Assembly: GCA_001940855.1 (NCBI GenBank)
Contig: MSGS01000022.1
Span: 1-54,299 of the forward strand
Source of the DNA: Christensenellaceae bacterium Phil1
Lineage (GTDB): Bacteria; Bacillota; Clostridia; Christensenellales; CAG-138
Reading direction: 5' to 3'
DNA: 54,299 bases
Part shown: piece by piece, positions 26,991-34,705 of the stretch
Position numbering within the stretch: the stretch's first letter is position 1
How the letters are laid out: every line of letters begins with the position of its first letter
The notes under the pieces: model-generated
The model's database searches: none
What the model was told of the DNA's origin: nothing
The model's input: the letters and a program-made list of their open reading frames with translations, nothing else
Made by a program: the position numbers and the translations under genes

Positions 26991-27016
26991 TACCACGGAA
27001 ACAGTATTCCGTGGTA
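26991..27016. repeat. recombination site R of the invertible promoter
   Basis: Arms TACCACGGAA (26991-27000) and TTCCGTGGTA (27007-27016) are perfect reverse complements around the spacer ACAGTA (27001-27006), the exact reverse complement of the site L spacer. The arms differ from site L by one base each (G for A at arm position 7), symmetrically on both arms. Crossover in the spacer would therefore create hybrid-arm sites, a marker of inversion. Confidence 0.88.
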
Positions 27017-27019
27017 TTC

Positions 27020-27859
27020 TTATGTTATCAACTTCATCTTATCAAGCATACGTTCATATTGTCTGCTGCTCGCGGCAACATATATGCGCGTGGTCTCTAT
27101 AGAACTATGGCCAAGCACATCGGCAAGATGGGGAAGGTTCTTTTCAACCGAGTAAAACGCGCGGGCAAAAAGGTGCCTCAGGTTATGCGGAAACACCTTG
27201 CTCTGTTCCACATGCGCCGCATCGCAGAGCCGTTTCATGTCGTGGCATACGTTTGCCCTGTCTATGGGTCTGCCGCCCTTTGTGCGGAATATTACGCCGG
27301 AGTCTATATGCTGCCGCGCTGCGTATTCGGCAAGCTTTTTGCAAAGCTTATTGGGAATGAGCACTGTGCGGCTCTTACCCTTCAGGCGTATCTCCGTCTG
27401 CCGCTTTTCAATGGCGTCGGTGGTTATGTAGCTCAGTTCGCTTATCCTTATCCCCGTTGCGCATATGGTTTGCATTACAAGGCTCAACCTTTCGTTACCT
27501 CCCGCGTCCGCCGCGTTGACCAGCCGCTTATACTCCACCGCGCTCAGTTCCCGGCTTTCGTCTATAAAGGCTCTCCGCTGCACCTTTAACAGCTGCACTT
27601 TATATTCATCCGCGCCGATGAAGGAAAGGTAGCCGTTTATCGCCGCAAGCTTTGTATTAACCGTACGGCTGCTGAAATTCTCCGCAAGCGTTTCGCGGTA
27701 TTCAAGCAATGCGCGTTTGTTGAGCGGATTGCCATTCAGATACTCCGCCAGCCGTTCAGCTTCATTTATATATTTAGTTACGGTTGCCTTTGCCTTTTCC
27801 GCCATCAACAGATATTGCCTGTAATCGTTTATGCTATTTCTTGTTATGCTCCGCTGCAT
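27020..27859 (-). CDS. tyrosine recombinase (putative promoter invertase)
   Basis: A 279-residue tyrosine-type site-specific recombinase, with a SAM-like core-binding domain (about residues 5-95) and a catalytic domain (about 100-279). Catalytic residues visible are R138 (ATGIRISEL), K160, H225 and R228 (HNLRH), H251 (LGHSS) and nucleophile Y260 (TTRIY). The ATG at 27859 follows GAGGAAGGGG; the open frame extends to 27964 through the riboswitch leader without protein-like character. Its 3' end adjoins site R, and its own leader is a cobalamin riboswitch. By position it is the likely enzyme flipping the segment, as in phase-variable Clostridia and Bacteroides loci. It is complete. Confidence 0.9.
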   Translation of the reverse strand: MQRSITRNSINDYRQYLLMAEKAKATVTKYINEAERLAEYLNGNPLNKRALLEYRETLAENFSSRTVNTKLAAINGYLSFIGADEYKVQLLKVQRRAFIDESRELSAVEYKRLVNAADAGGNERLSLVMQTICATGIRISELSYITTDAIEKRQTEIRLKGKSRTVLIPNKLCKKLAEYAARQHIDSGVIFRTKGGRPIDRANVCHDMKRLCDAAHVEQSKVFPHNLRHLFARAFYSVEKNLPHLADVLGHSSIETTRIYVAASSRQYERMLDKMKLIT

Positions 27860-28014
27860 GTGGGCCCCTTCCTCATCCCCGCAGCGCGATATTTCGTGCG
27901 GATGGTTTGCAGCCTTCCATGCATACGGCAGTAAATTTATATATGAAAAACACACCGCTCCCATGCAGGGGTCCGCGGGCGCTTCTCTGTGCCAGTTCGC
28001 GTGGCGAAGCCTGT
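27860..28014 (-). promoter_or_regulatory. expression platform of riboswitch 2
   Basis: This is the leader between aptamer 2 and the recombinase start codon. On the minus strand CCGC..CCC and GGGAGCGG around 27955-27980 can fold into a GC-rich hairpin followed by GTGTGTTTTT, a plausible terminator, though its stem is imperfect. GAGGAAGGGG lies just before the ATG. Whether control is by termination or by blocking the ribosome site is not clear. Confidence 0.45.
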
Positions 28015-28180
28015 TCCGTGCAGGTCTTCTGACTCAGGCCGTATATGTCTGCCGCGCCTTCCCAAATCGTTTCAGTGGCATTTTGCGGCCGACTCGTCCT
28101 TTACAGCGGCGCGTCCGTGCGGGGTTTTCACCCGGCTTCCCTCTTAGCCGCCCACCTTCGGGCGGAACATGGAACCTGTT
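28015..28180 (-). promoter_or_regulatory. cobalamin riboswitch 2 (recombinase leader)
   Basis: The minus strand carries a textbook cobalamin aptamer: GAGGGAAGCCGGGTGAAAAC, CGCCGCTGTAAAGGACGAG, the AATGCCACTG word, GGGAAGGCG, and the B12 box GAGTCAGAAGACCTGC. P1 can be CAGGT (28174-28178) with ACCTG (28021-28025). It sits between a promoter at 28197-28223 and the recombinase gene. I know of no precedent for a recombinase under B12 riboswitch control. Confidence 0.93.
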
Positions 28181-28196
28181 TATTCTTTTCTTTGAC

Positions 28197-28223
28197 ATTA
28201 TCACCCCATCCCTCGTTTGTCAA
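28197..28223 (-). promoter_or_regulatory. promoter of the riboswitch 2-recombinase transcript
   Basis: The minus strand has TTGACA (28218-28223) and GATAATGT beginning at 28202. Taking TAATGT as the -10 gives a 17-base spacer. It lies outside the invertible segment, so the recombinase can be made in either orientation. Confidence 0.6.
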
Positions 28224-28255
28224 TCTTTACCATGCGTTTGGGGTGTTGGTAATTT

Positions 28256-28819
28256 TTACCAATAGAAAAAGTTGACATGCCTGAACTGCACCTCGTTTTT
28301 GTTTGTTTTATTGCGCGGATTATGGGGCGTATCCTGCCATTGTGTGAGCTTCTTTTTGTTCCCCAAAATCTCTTTGGCAGATAAACGCTTATCCTCTGTC
28401 AGAGGGACAAAACAAAGGTGCATATGGGGATTTTTCTCGTCCAGATGCACCACAGCGGATATGATGGTTTCGGGGGCTTGATTCTGCTTGATGAACTCCA
28501 ACGCTTCATTGAAAAAATCACGGATTTCAGCCCGTTTCTTACCCTTGAAGAACTCCGGCGTTGCAGTAATCAGAGCTTCCACCACACGAACACTGTCAGA
28601 GCGTGTGCGGCATCCAGCTTCTGCAATCTGCTTTTCGGATTCAGCACGATATTTGCGTTCCGGCTTGATAAGGTGGAAGTTCAAATGAGTACGGGACGGG
28701 TCAATGTCGGGATTGCTTGCGTATTTCTCCTTGGTTCGCTCGTTATGCGCTTCAATGCCGCTGATCTCCGGTCCCTTGTACTTGGCAAATCGTAAAATTG
28801 CGTACTGCGGTGCTGCCAT
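28256..28819 (-). pseudogene. truncated MobV-type relaxase (Pre/Mob)
   Basis: The first ~163 residues match the N-terminal half of MobV mobilization relaxases: AILRFAKYKG, HLNFHLIKPERKY, and the metal-binding HLDEKNPHMHLCFVPL motif, then ILGNKKKLTQWQD. Full-length members are about 400 residues or more. Here homology stops at about 28330 and 24 unrelated residues run to a stop. The relaxase is thus broken near the boundary with the B12 locus. It overlaps the DUF6471 gene (ATGA). It cannot mobilise the element by itself. Confidence 0.82.
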
Positions 28820-29040
28820 CAGCGATCACCCCTCTTTCTCCATACGATTTCAAAACCCAGCACATCGGCAAGCTGTACCGCTTCGGTATAGCGGAGCGAT
28901 TCACGCTGGAGCTTGTTGGATAGATTGGAAACACTGTCGCTCCATCCGTATTCATCCGATAACATGTCAACGACCTACTGCATGGTCATACCCTGACGTA
29001 CAATGTACGACTTGATTTCATTTCTCAGATTCGATTTCAT
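28819..29040 (-). pseudogene. DUF6471 family gene with in-frame amber codon
   Basis: Reading from the ATG at 29038-29040, 21 residues (MKSNLRNEIKSYIVRQGMTMQ) are followed by TAG at 28975-28977. The same frame then continues as VVDMLSDEYGWSDSVSNLS and the rest of a DUF6471-type helix-turn-helix protein, ending at 28819 next to the relaxase. In intact relatives the stop position usually holds Glu. It was missed by simple frame calling because of the stop. Probably a single-base nonsense mutation in a decaying element. Confidence 0.75.
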
Positions 29041-29503
29041 ATAAAAATTCCTCCATAATTTCGTGATATTAGTTTTCTGTGCGGTGAATTGCTGTCACCG
29101 ACAAGTGTTGATTTTGAAGATGGTATTTTCTTCTCAGATTTTGCTCTGCGTAGTCCTGTTCATAACAGCACCCTATCGGGTTTACTGTTTTGTGAGAGTA
29201 CAGACCGAATAGGAAGAAGCACCACAGTTCCGTGAATGTGCTTTACTGTTCCGTAAATCATCAAATGATGATTTTGATACTTTTAGCGGTGTAAATCTTC
29301 ACAGATTGCACAAGGCTTGATTTTCGATGCAGAAAAATACCTTGAAAACGGTGTGTTACGCTTACCGCAAGTTCCCAAATTGGGAACTTGATATTTCGCT
29401 GTAATTTCACGGCTGAACTTGAAAACATCCATCCTATCCATCCATCTATCCGAGAAACAGCCTTTTCGGGATGGATGGGATAGATGGGTGGATAAATTTG
29501 AGT
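29041..29503. other. non-coding, palindrome-rich region (candidate replication or transfer origin)
   Basis: No supportable gene. It holds several strong symmetric elements: AAATCATC/GATGATTT (29255-29262 and 29267-29274), CAAGTTCCCAA/TTGGGAACTTG (29368-29378 and 29380-29390), and a block of CCATCC/GGATGG inverted words (about 29425-29490). It lies between a helicase/primase pair and a relaxase, where mobile elements keep oriV or oriT. Confidence 0.5.
29368..29390. repeat. 23-bp perfect palindrome
   Basis: CAAGTTCCCAA, one central A, then TTGGGAACTTG. The symmetry suggests a protein-binding site (replication initiator or repressor) rather than a terminator, as no U-tract follows on either strand. 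Confidence 0.6.
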
Positions 29504-30826
29504 TCAGTTGCAAAATCCCGGCGAGATCAACGATTCAATGCCCCAAAAGCCGTTGACCTGTTTGCCGAGGGAATTTGTGATGTGGTTGTCATGTTCCAGA
29601 CCGAACTCGTCTGCGTGTTTCTTTAGGGTCATGCTGACCGTTCGTGCTGCCAGCGGCTTGTAGGTGTTGTCGTTGCACCAGATACAGTAGATGGCGTACA
29701 GATCGGCAGAGGTAATGGTGCTGTCCGCTTTCAGACGGATATATCCCTCCGAGCGCAGGAACAGCAGTACATTATCCGCATCACACCTTGCCTGTTCACG
29801 GTTGTCCTTGGTACGGCTGCTTTCAGAGAAGCGGTAGTTATTTGCTATCAGTCTGCGTAAGCCCTCCAGACACCACAGGAAAATGCCCTCGATTTCAGAA
29901 ACGAGCTTGTCCGCAAGAAACGGGTCATCCTCTCGGTCAAGGGATTTCTTCTTTACCGAAAGAATAAGCTGTCTGCGGTAAAACCCGTCCGAATGGTCAT
30001 AAAGGGATTCCAGATCGCCGTTGGAGAAGGCAAGGAAACGGACGTACATTTCCCCTTGGTAGCTCTGCTCGCCCTTACGCTCCAAGTCCATCGGCATTTC
30101 CGCTGTGATAAGGGATTTCAGATGGTGTGTAGATTTGAGGGCTTCCATCTTCATATCATCGTCCACCATGACAAGCTCATGTTCCAGATCGGCACGAGCG
30201 AAAGGACTTCGCTCCACCTTGGCAATGCTGCCATTTTTGAGATTGGCACCGAGCATAGCCTGCATTACAACACCGATGCGGCTTTTGCCCTCACCGCCGT
30301 TGCCTTTCAGAAGCATCATGGTCTGTCCTCTTGTGGTGGGGATAAGACAATAGCCGAGATATTCCTGCAAGGTCAGAATGTCCTCGTCATCCAACAGTTC
30401 CGATAAAAAATGCAGCCATGTCACAGGCTGCGGAGCATCGGGATTATATTTGACGGGCAGACGGTTACGGCAGAACTCCTTGTGTTCGGTGAACTCGCCC
30501 TTGACGAACAGAGTGCCGTTGGCAACGTGCAGCCTGTCCTCGTGTACTGGTAGATTGTCCTTGTATGCTTCCATACGGAGCATTTCAAGCAGATTGGAGC
30601 ATTTTTTAGCTAACCCCACTTTCAAAAAGGGACGCAGCATTTCATAAATCTGCTTCTTGATGCCGTTTTCATCGTGGATGCGCCCCTCCTTGGAAAAGAA
30701 CTTGCCGCCAACGCAGACCATAGGGTGACGGCAGATGAAATCACAGCAAAAGCCGACTTCATCCAAAAACTGTCCGTTGTACCACCCCGGTTGTTCTTCC
30801 ATGCAATCATCTTTCTTCTTGCTCAT
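29504..30826 (-). CDS. phage/plasmid-type SF3 helicase (D5-like primase-helicase)
   Basis: A 440-residue protein of the phage/plasmid primase C-terminal class. The helicase P-loop is LLKGNGGEGKSRIG (about residue 172), followed by a Walker B-like ELVMVDDDM and a FLAFSNGD sensor block. An N-terminal D5_N-like region precedes it and a winged-helix-like C-terminal part follows. It should unwind DNA during replication of the integrated element. It overlaps the CHC2 primase gene by 20 bases, and both face the palindrome-rich region. Confidence 0.85.
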   Translation of the reverse strand: MSKKKDDCMEEQPGWYNGQFLDEVGFCCDFICRHPMVCVGGKFFSKEGRIHDENGIKKQIYEMLRPFLKVGLAKKCSNLLEMLRMEAYKDNLPVHEDRLHVANGTLFVKGEFTEHKEFCRNRLPVKYNPDAPQPVTWLHFLSELLDDEDILTLQEYLGYCLIPTTRGQTMMLLKGNGGEGKSRIGVVMQAMLGANLKNGSIAKVERSPFARADLEHELVMVDDDMKMEALKSTHHLKSLITAEMPMDLERKGEQSYQGEMYVRFLAFSNGDLESLYDHSDGFYRRQLILSVKKKSLDREDDPFLADKLVSEIEGIFLWCLEGLRRLIANNYRFSESSRTKDNREQARCDADNVLLFLRSEGYIRLKADSTITSADLYAIYCIWCNDNTYKPLAARTVSMTLKKHADEFGLEHDNHITNSLGKQVNGFWGIESLISPGFCN

Positions 30827-31424
30827 AAGACCTCTCCTTTCTATGCTTTTTCAAATAATCTTGCAGTTTTTGCAGCTTGCCATCGGTCATCAGCATTTCA
30901 ATGACCTCATTACGCTCATAGGAATCGCCACCGATAAGCGTGTCCACTAGATACTCTACATAGGACAGCCAATGACAGGCTTCGGTAAATCTGCTGTCCA
31001 CATCATCTTCCGGTGTTCTCGGCGCACACACTACCATCCATGTTTGAAGTAATTTCATATACTCCATAAGCGTAGAAAAGCACAGCTTCTCATTTTCTCT
31101 GAGTCGCTGTGCTTCGCTTTTCCTGTTCAGTTTTTCCTGCATAGCCTTGTCCGGCGGCTTGTCCTGTGTGATGCCGAAGTCGTATGCCAGCTTCTTTGCC
31201 GCATCGTACAGGGTCAGACCATAGAGTTTTGCCGTGAAGTCGATCACGTCACCATGCTCGCCACAAGCGAAACAATGATAGTGGTCATTGTCCACAAACA
31301 GGCTCGGATTGCGGTCATTGTGGAACGGGCAGAGTGCTTTCCCGTGACGGTTGACTTCCACGCCGTACCTCGCCGCCGCTTCTCTTGTGTTGATGCTTGT
31401 CTTTACTGTTCCGAATACATTCAT
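30807..31424 (-). CDS. CHC2 zinc-finger primase-like protein
   Basis: A 205-residue protein with an N-terminal CHC2 zinc finger: ALCPFHNDRNPSLFV...YHCFACGEHGDVIDF (C, H, C, C ligands in the usual spacing). It is the DNA-recognition module of DnaG-type primases, but no Toprim catalytic domain follows, so it likely works with the neighbouring helicase. The C-terminal half is helical and unassigned. Typical of ICE/IME replication modules in Firmicutes. Confidence 0.85.
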   Translation of the reverse strand: MNVFGTVKTSINTREAAARYGVEVNRHGKALCPFHNDRNPSLFVDNDHYHCFACGEHGDVIDFTAKLYGLTLYDAAKKLAYDFGITQDKPPDKAMQEKLNRKSEAQRLRENEKLCFSTLMEYMKLLQTWMVVCAPRTPEDDVDSRFTEACHWLSYVEYLVDTLIGGDSYERNEVIEMLMTDGKLQKLQDYLKKHRKERSYEQEER

Positions 31425-31675
31425 TCAGTTCCTCCATAATTCTTATTGATAGGGACGGTTTTTCATCCCCTCGTGTATATTATGAGGAAAATCGAAAAAA
31501 ACAGGCTAATGGCATGACAAGCTCATTTCAAAAAACATGACAAGGCGTTTCAGCACAAAACAGCGTAAAACCTTGGATGAATACGGCGAAAAAATCAGCC
31601 GTTGTTCTATATTTTGCCACAAATGTATGGTATAATAGAAGAAAAGGAAAAACATGACAGATTGGGGGCAGGCAC
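31425..31675. promoter_or_regulatory. divergent promoter region
   Basis: Intergenic region between the leftward primase and rightward DUF6076 gene. On the plus strand TGGTATAAT (TATAAT at 31631-31636) is an extended -10 for DUF6076. The word CATGACAAG occurs twice (about 31513 and 31538), possibly as a regulator or iteron repeat. Confidence 0.5.
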
Positions 31676-32785
31676 ATGAGCATCCTTAATCAAAATCTGC
31701 TGACACTTGATTTTTGGCAGGACAAGGTAACATACGGCAAACAAACCGTTCCTATTGGCATGATTGGCTGTGCCGCACTCAACATCACCGATGAACAGAT
31801 CGCAAAACTTACAACGCTCTGCCAGCCATTGACCGAAGTAATTCTTATGCTCGGTACGAGCAACGTGGATGTGTCCGTGTTCCCCATGGCAGAGGAAGCT
31901 CTGTTGAAGATCATCCGATTCTTGCAGAAAACGGAGCCGTTCTCTTTTCTGGATTTGGCAACAGACGAAACAGAAATTCACCGGCTTTTCGATGAAGCAC
32001 ACATAGAAAATATCGTTGCGTACATTAAGGCGGCACAGGAAATCGGTGCAGTTGCCGCCTTTGACGTGAAATACAGTCGTGGTGTTGGTGTGTTGAAGCT
32101 GATACAGGTCATGGCTCAGCTCGGCGGCACGTTGCAGATTTACAAGCAATCCATGACAGCTTTTGCCCATGCGCTCCACGACAGCCAGCGCACACCGGAC
32201 GGATATGCCGCCGCATTTGCAGAGCATTTTCCCAAAGATGATACATTGTCGCCCGACAATTCCACGTGGATGCAGTTGACCAATACCACGATGCAATATG
32301 TGTCCGCTGTCATGCCTGAGAAAGGTATAACACAGCTTGTAAAGCGTATGCACTACGTTTCCTTTGTGGGAATGTTCCGTTCCGATTTGTTTGAGGGATT
32401 GTGTGTCGGTCATGCGCCGAGATTATGCCCCATCTGCGGCAAATGGTTTCTGACCACCGATGCAAGGCAGACAAAATACTGCGGAGGACTTGCGCCGGGG
32501 GACAAGCGTGGGCGCACCTGTCGCCAGATCGGCAATCTGAAAGGCAGAGAGCAAAGAGAGCTTGCGGACGATCATCCCATCAAGGCGATTTACACACGAC
32601 GCATGAACACGATCACGCAGTATCTACACCGTGGCACTTTGGACGAGCAGACTGCCGCTGTGATGAAGCGTTTGGCAAAAGACAAATTAGAACGTGCGAT
32701 TTTCGACCACGAATATGCAAAGGGCAGCTTTGAAGCGGAGATGTCACAGGATGCCTTGTTGAAAGAAGCACTAACTAAGGCATAA
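31676..32785 (+). CDS. DUF6076 domain-containing protein
   Basis: A 369-residue protein resembling the DUF6076 family found in Firmicutes mobile elements. A zinc-ribbon-like stretch near residues 252-280 (CPICGKWFLTTDARQTKYCG, then a further Cys) recalls CGNR-type zinc fingers. The N-terminal half is helical without known motifs. Biochemical function is unknown; nucleic-acid binding is likely from the ribbon. It starts the rightward half of the element. Confidence 0.72.
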   Translation: MSILNQNLLTLDFWQDKVTYGKQTVPIGMIGCAALNITDEQIAKLTTLCQPLTEVILMLGTSNVDVSVFPMAEEALLKIIRFLQKTEPFSFLDLATDETEIHRLFDEAHIENIVAYIKAAQEIGAVAAFDVKYSRGVGVLKLIQVMAQLGGTLQIYKQSMTAFAHALHDSQRTPDGYAAAFAEHFPKDDTLSPDNSTWMQLTNTTMQYVSAVMPEKGITQLVKRMHYVSFVGMFRSDLFEGLCVGHAPRLCPICGKWFLTTDARQTKYCGGLAPGDKRGRTCRQIGNLKGREQRELADDHPIKAIYTRRMNTITQYLHRGTLDEQTAAVMKRLAKDKLERAIFDHEYAKGSFEAEMSQDALLKEALTKA

Positions 32786-32800
32786 AAGAAATGACACGAC

Positions 32801-33433
32801 ATGAATAGAAAAGAACTTAGTCAAAATCATTGGAAATACTACTTAATGCTTGAAAAGCGTTTTATTGAATCAATAGAGTTTGCGGAACTACACGAAGATA
32901 ATTTCAATACGTTTTCTAACGGATATGCACTTTTAATCCAAGTAATTGGTGCAGAATTGGATACAGTATTCAAAGAATTCTGCGGCTTTAATACTGCGGA
33001 CAGAAAAAACATTGCAGACTACGCACAATATATTTTGAATAATACACCAGACATCAAAAACCAAAAGATTAATGTGCAGGAATATGATATTGAAATACAG
33101 CCTTTTATGAATTGGGATATTAACCAGCCCGCAAAATCTTTGCAGTGGTGGGAAGCCTTTACGGATATTAAGCACGACAGATATGAACGTTTGAAGCAAG
33201 CCAAGCAAAAAAATGTGTTAAATATCTTAGGAGCCTTGTATTTGATTGAAATGATGTACTTGAAAAAAATTACTGATGGCACAGACGAATTGGATGTGTT
33301 TGACGAAGGTTCTAACTTGTTCGCATTGAAGAATTGGACTTCTAAAGCAATACCGCTGAGTCAGGCATTTGCTGTATTGGGCGATATGATAGCAGACGAA
33401 AACAATACTGTAAGCAAAAAGTTTGATGCGTAA
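32801..33433 (+). CDS. hypothetical protein, HEPN-like, low-GC cargo gene
   Basis: A 210-residue all-helical protein of no certain family. The block WEAFTDIKHDRYERLKQAKQ followed by LNILGALYLIEMMYLK has the look of HEPN-type domains (helix with KHxR, then a hydrophobic helix). The region is clearly more AT-rich than its neighbours, and it lies between two standard element genes, so it is probably an inserted cargo gene. HEPN proteins often act as RNases in defence or toxin systems; no antitoxin is seen next to it. Confidence 0.55.
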   Translation: MNRKELSQNHWKYYLMLEKRFIESIEFAELHEDNFNTFSNGYALLIQVIGAELDTVFKEFCGFNTADRKNIADYAQYILNNTPDIKNQKINVQEYDIEIQPFMNWDINQPAKSLQWWEAFTDIKHDRYERLKQAKQKNVLNILGALYLIEMMYLKKITDGTDELDVFDEGSNLFALKNWTSKAIPLSQAFAVLGDMIADENNTVSKKFDA

Positions 33434-33478
33434 TTACCGTTTAATTAATAGAGAATGAGCCGAGAGGAGGTGCGCCTA

Positions 33479-34705
33479 ATGTCCGAAGACCGATTCTGGA
33501 ATACCAATGAATATATCAGCACAGCAAAATTCGCTGTGCCGGACGGAGCTATGACCATGCGGCGGGCAGGGCGCATCTTCCGTCTTGACCCTGTGCCGCC
33601 AAAGGTGGAGGACATCAACGATTACATCGTTTCCGCTGTCCGTGAAAATGATCCGACCTATTTTACATACTTCCTGCATCACTACGAGCCAAGGCTGAAC
33701 AAGCGAGTGTACCGCTTTCTGCTGACCGAGGGTATTGACCGATATGACCCGTTGCGTTTTCTGGATTACAAGCTGAGTTGCGTTCTTGCCATGTTGGAGT
33801 GCTTGCCGAATTATGATCCCGACAAAGGAGCAGACTTTCTGACATACGCCCATCACTTCATAGGTAACGCACTTCTGGATTGCCGCCGACAGGAAGAAGC
33901 AGGCTCATTCAAATCTCTGGATGAATACAAAGCCGCTCGTGGCATTGCTTGGCTTTACAACAATTCCGGCAAGAGCGCAAAGGAAGTCATTGCCGAATAC
34001 GCCGCCGAGCAAAACTGCACCGAAGAAACTGCCGCCGAGTATCTGACCATTGCAAGACAAAACCGCAGTCGTGTTCCGTTCTATGCGACGATGCAGGATG
34101 AGGACAGCGAGAAAACGGGCGAGAATGTTACCCGTGACGATAGCTGGAACTATGCGGACATTCTCTGGAACGGTATTCGTGCCGATGCGGTGCAAGCTGC
34201 CTTTGACAAGCTCAGCCGAAAGGAAAAGTTCTTCCTTGAAAAAAGAAACGCCATCTGCATGAACTGCGGACGGGTGATGCCGTGGGACGAGCGCTATTCG
34301 TTTGAACAGCTTGCCACCGCTTACGAGTACAGCACCACCAGCGGCGCAGAGAGAGCCTACAAAAAGATCGTGGACAAGCTGACCGGACTTCTTGTGGATG
34401 CCGGTGTTCTCGGTGTGGTGGAACTGAAGCTGACCGACAAAAACAAAAAAATCGCCGCCGCTGCATACGAGTACAAAGCGGTACATCGGTATGCAAACGA
34501 CGACGATGAATGGGAAGAAATCCGTTTTGACTTTTCTGCCGGAACTGCGCAGATTGCAAAACCGACAGACGGCGATATGAGCAGAACGAACGTGTTTGCT
34601 AAAATTGCAATCCGTCAAATTCTGAAACTCTCCATGAGCGAACTTCCGAAGAAATTGACGATTCCCTTTGAATTGGAAATGGAGCGAATACGATACGGGA
34701 GCTAA
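33479..34705 (+). CDS. sigma-70-like regulator of the mobile element
   Basis: A 408-residue protein. Residues about 55-140 resemble sigma region 2: FTYFLHHYEPRLNKRVYRFL, then LPNYDPDKGADFLTYAHHFI, the melting/-10-binding helix pattern. The rest is unassigned apart from a CMNC pair. AGGAGG lies eight bases before the ATG at 33479. Such long sigma-like proteins occur in conjugative elements of Clostridia and may direct element gene expression; this one has no clear region 4. Confidence 0.65.
   Translation: MSEDRFWNTNEYISTAKFAVPDGAMTMRRAGRIFRLDPVPPKVEDINDYIVSAVRENDPTYFTYFLHHYEPRLNKRVYRFLLTEGIDRYDPLRFLDYKLSCVLAMLECLPNYDPDKGADFLTYAHHFIGNALLDCRRQEEAGSFKSLDEYKAARGIAWLYNNSGKSAKEVIAEYAAEQNCTEETAAEYLTIARQNRSRVPFYATMQDEDSEKTGENVTRDDSWNYADILWNGIRADAVQAAFDKLSRKEKFFLEKRNAICMNCGRVMPWDERYSFEQLATAYEYSTTSGAERAYKKIVDKLTGLLVDAGVLGVVELKLTDKNKKIAAAAYEYKAVHRYANDDDEWEEIRFDFSAGTAQIAKPTDGDMSRTNVFAKIAIRQILKLSMSELPKKLTIPFELEMERIRYGS

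Larger units (their letters stand above)
26743..27016. other. invertible promoter segment (phase-variation switch)
   Basis: The segment is bounded by two 26-bp recombination sites in inverted orientation, with 222 bp between them. It is AT-rich, has no gene I can support, and holds one strong promoter (26931-26960). A tyrosine recombinase gene ends four bases beyond the right site. In the orientation given, the promoter faces right, away from the riboswitch operon, so the operon is OFF. Inversion would place the -10 element near 26799-26804 on the minus strand, reading through site L and the riboswitch into the operon. Confidence 0.85.

Noticed and set aside
26802..26996. 64-codon minus-strand frame inside the invertible segment
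   Set aside because: No ribosome site, no family resemblance, AT-rich DNA; the segment carries a promoter instead.
27011..27589. 192-codon plus-strand frame opposite the recombinase
   Set aside because: Shadow of the recombinase gene, whose catalytic residues are all intact on the other strand.
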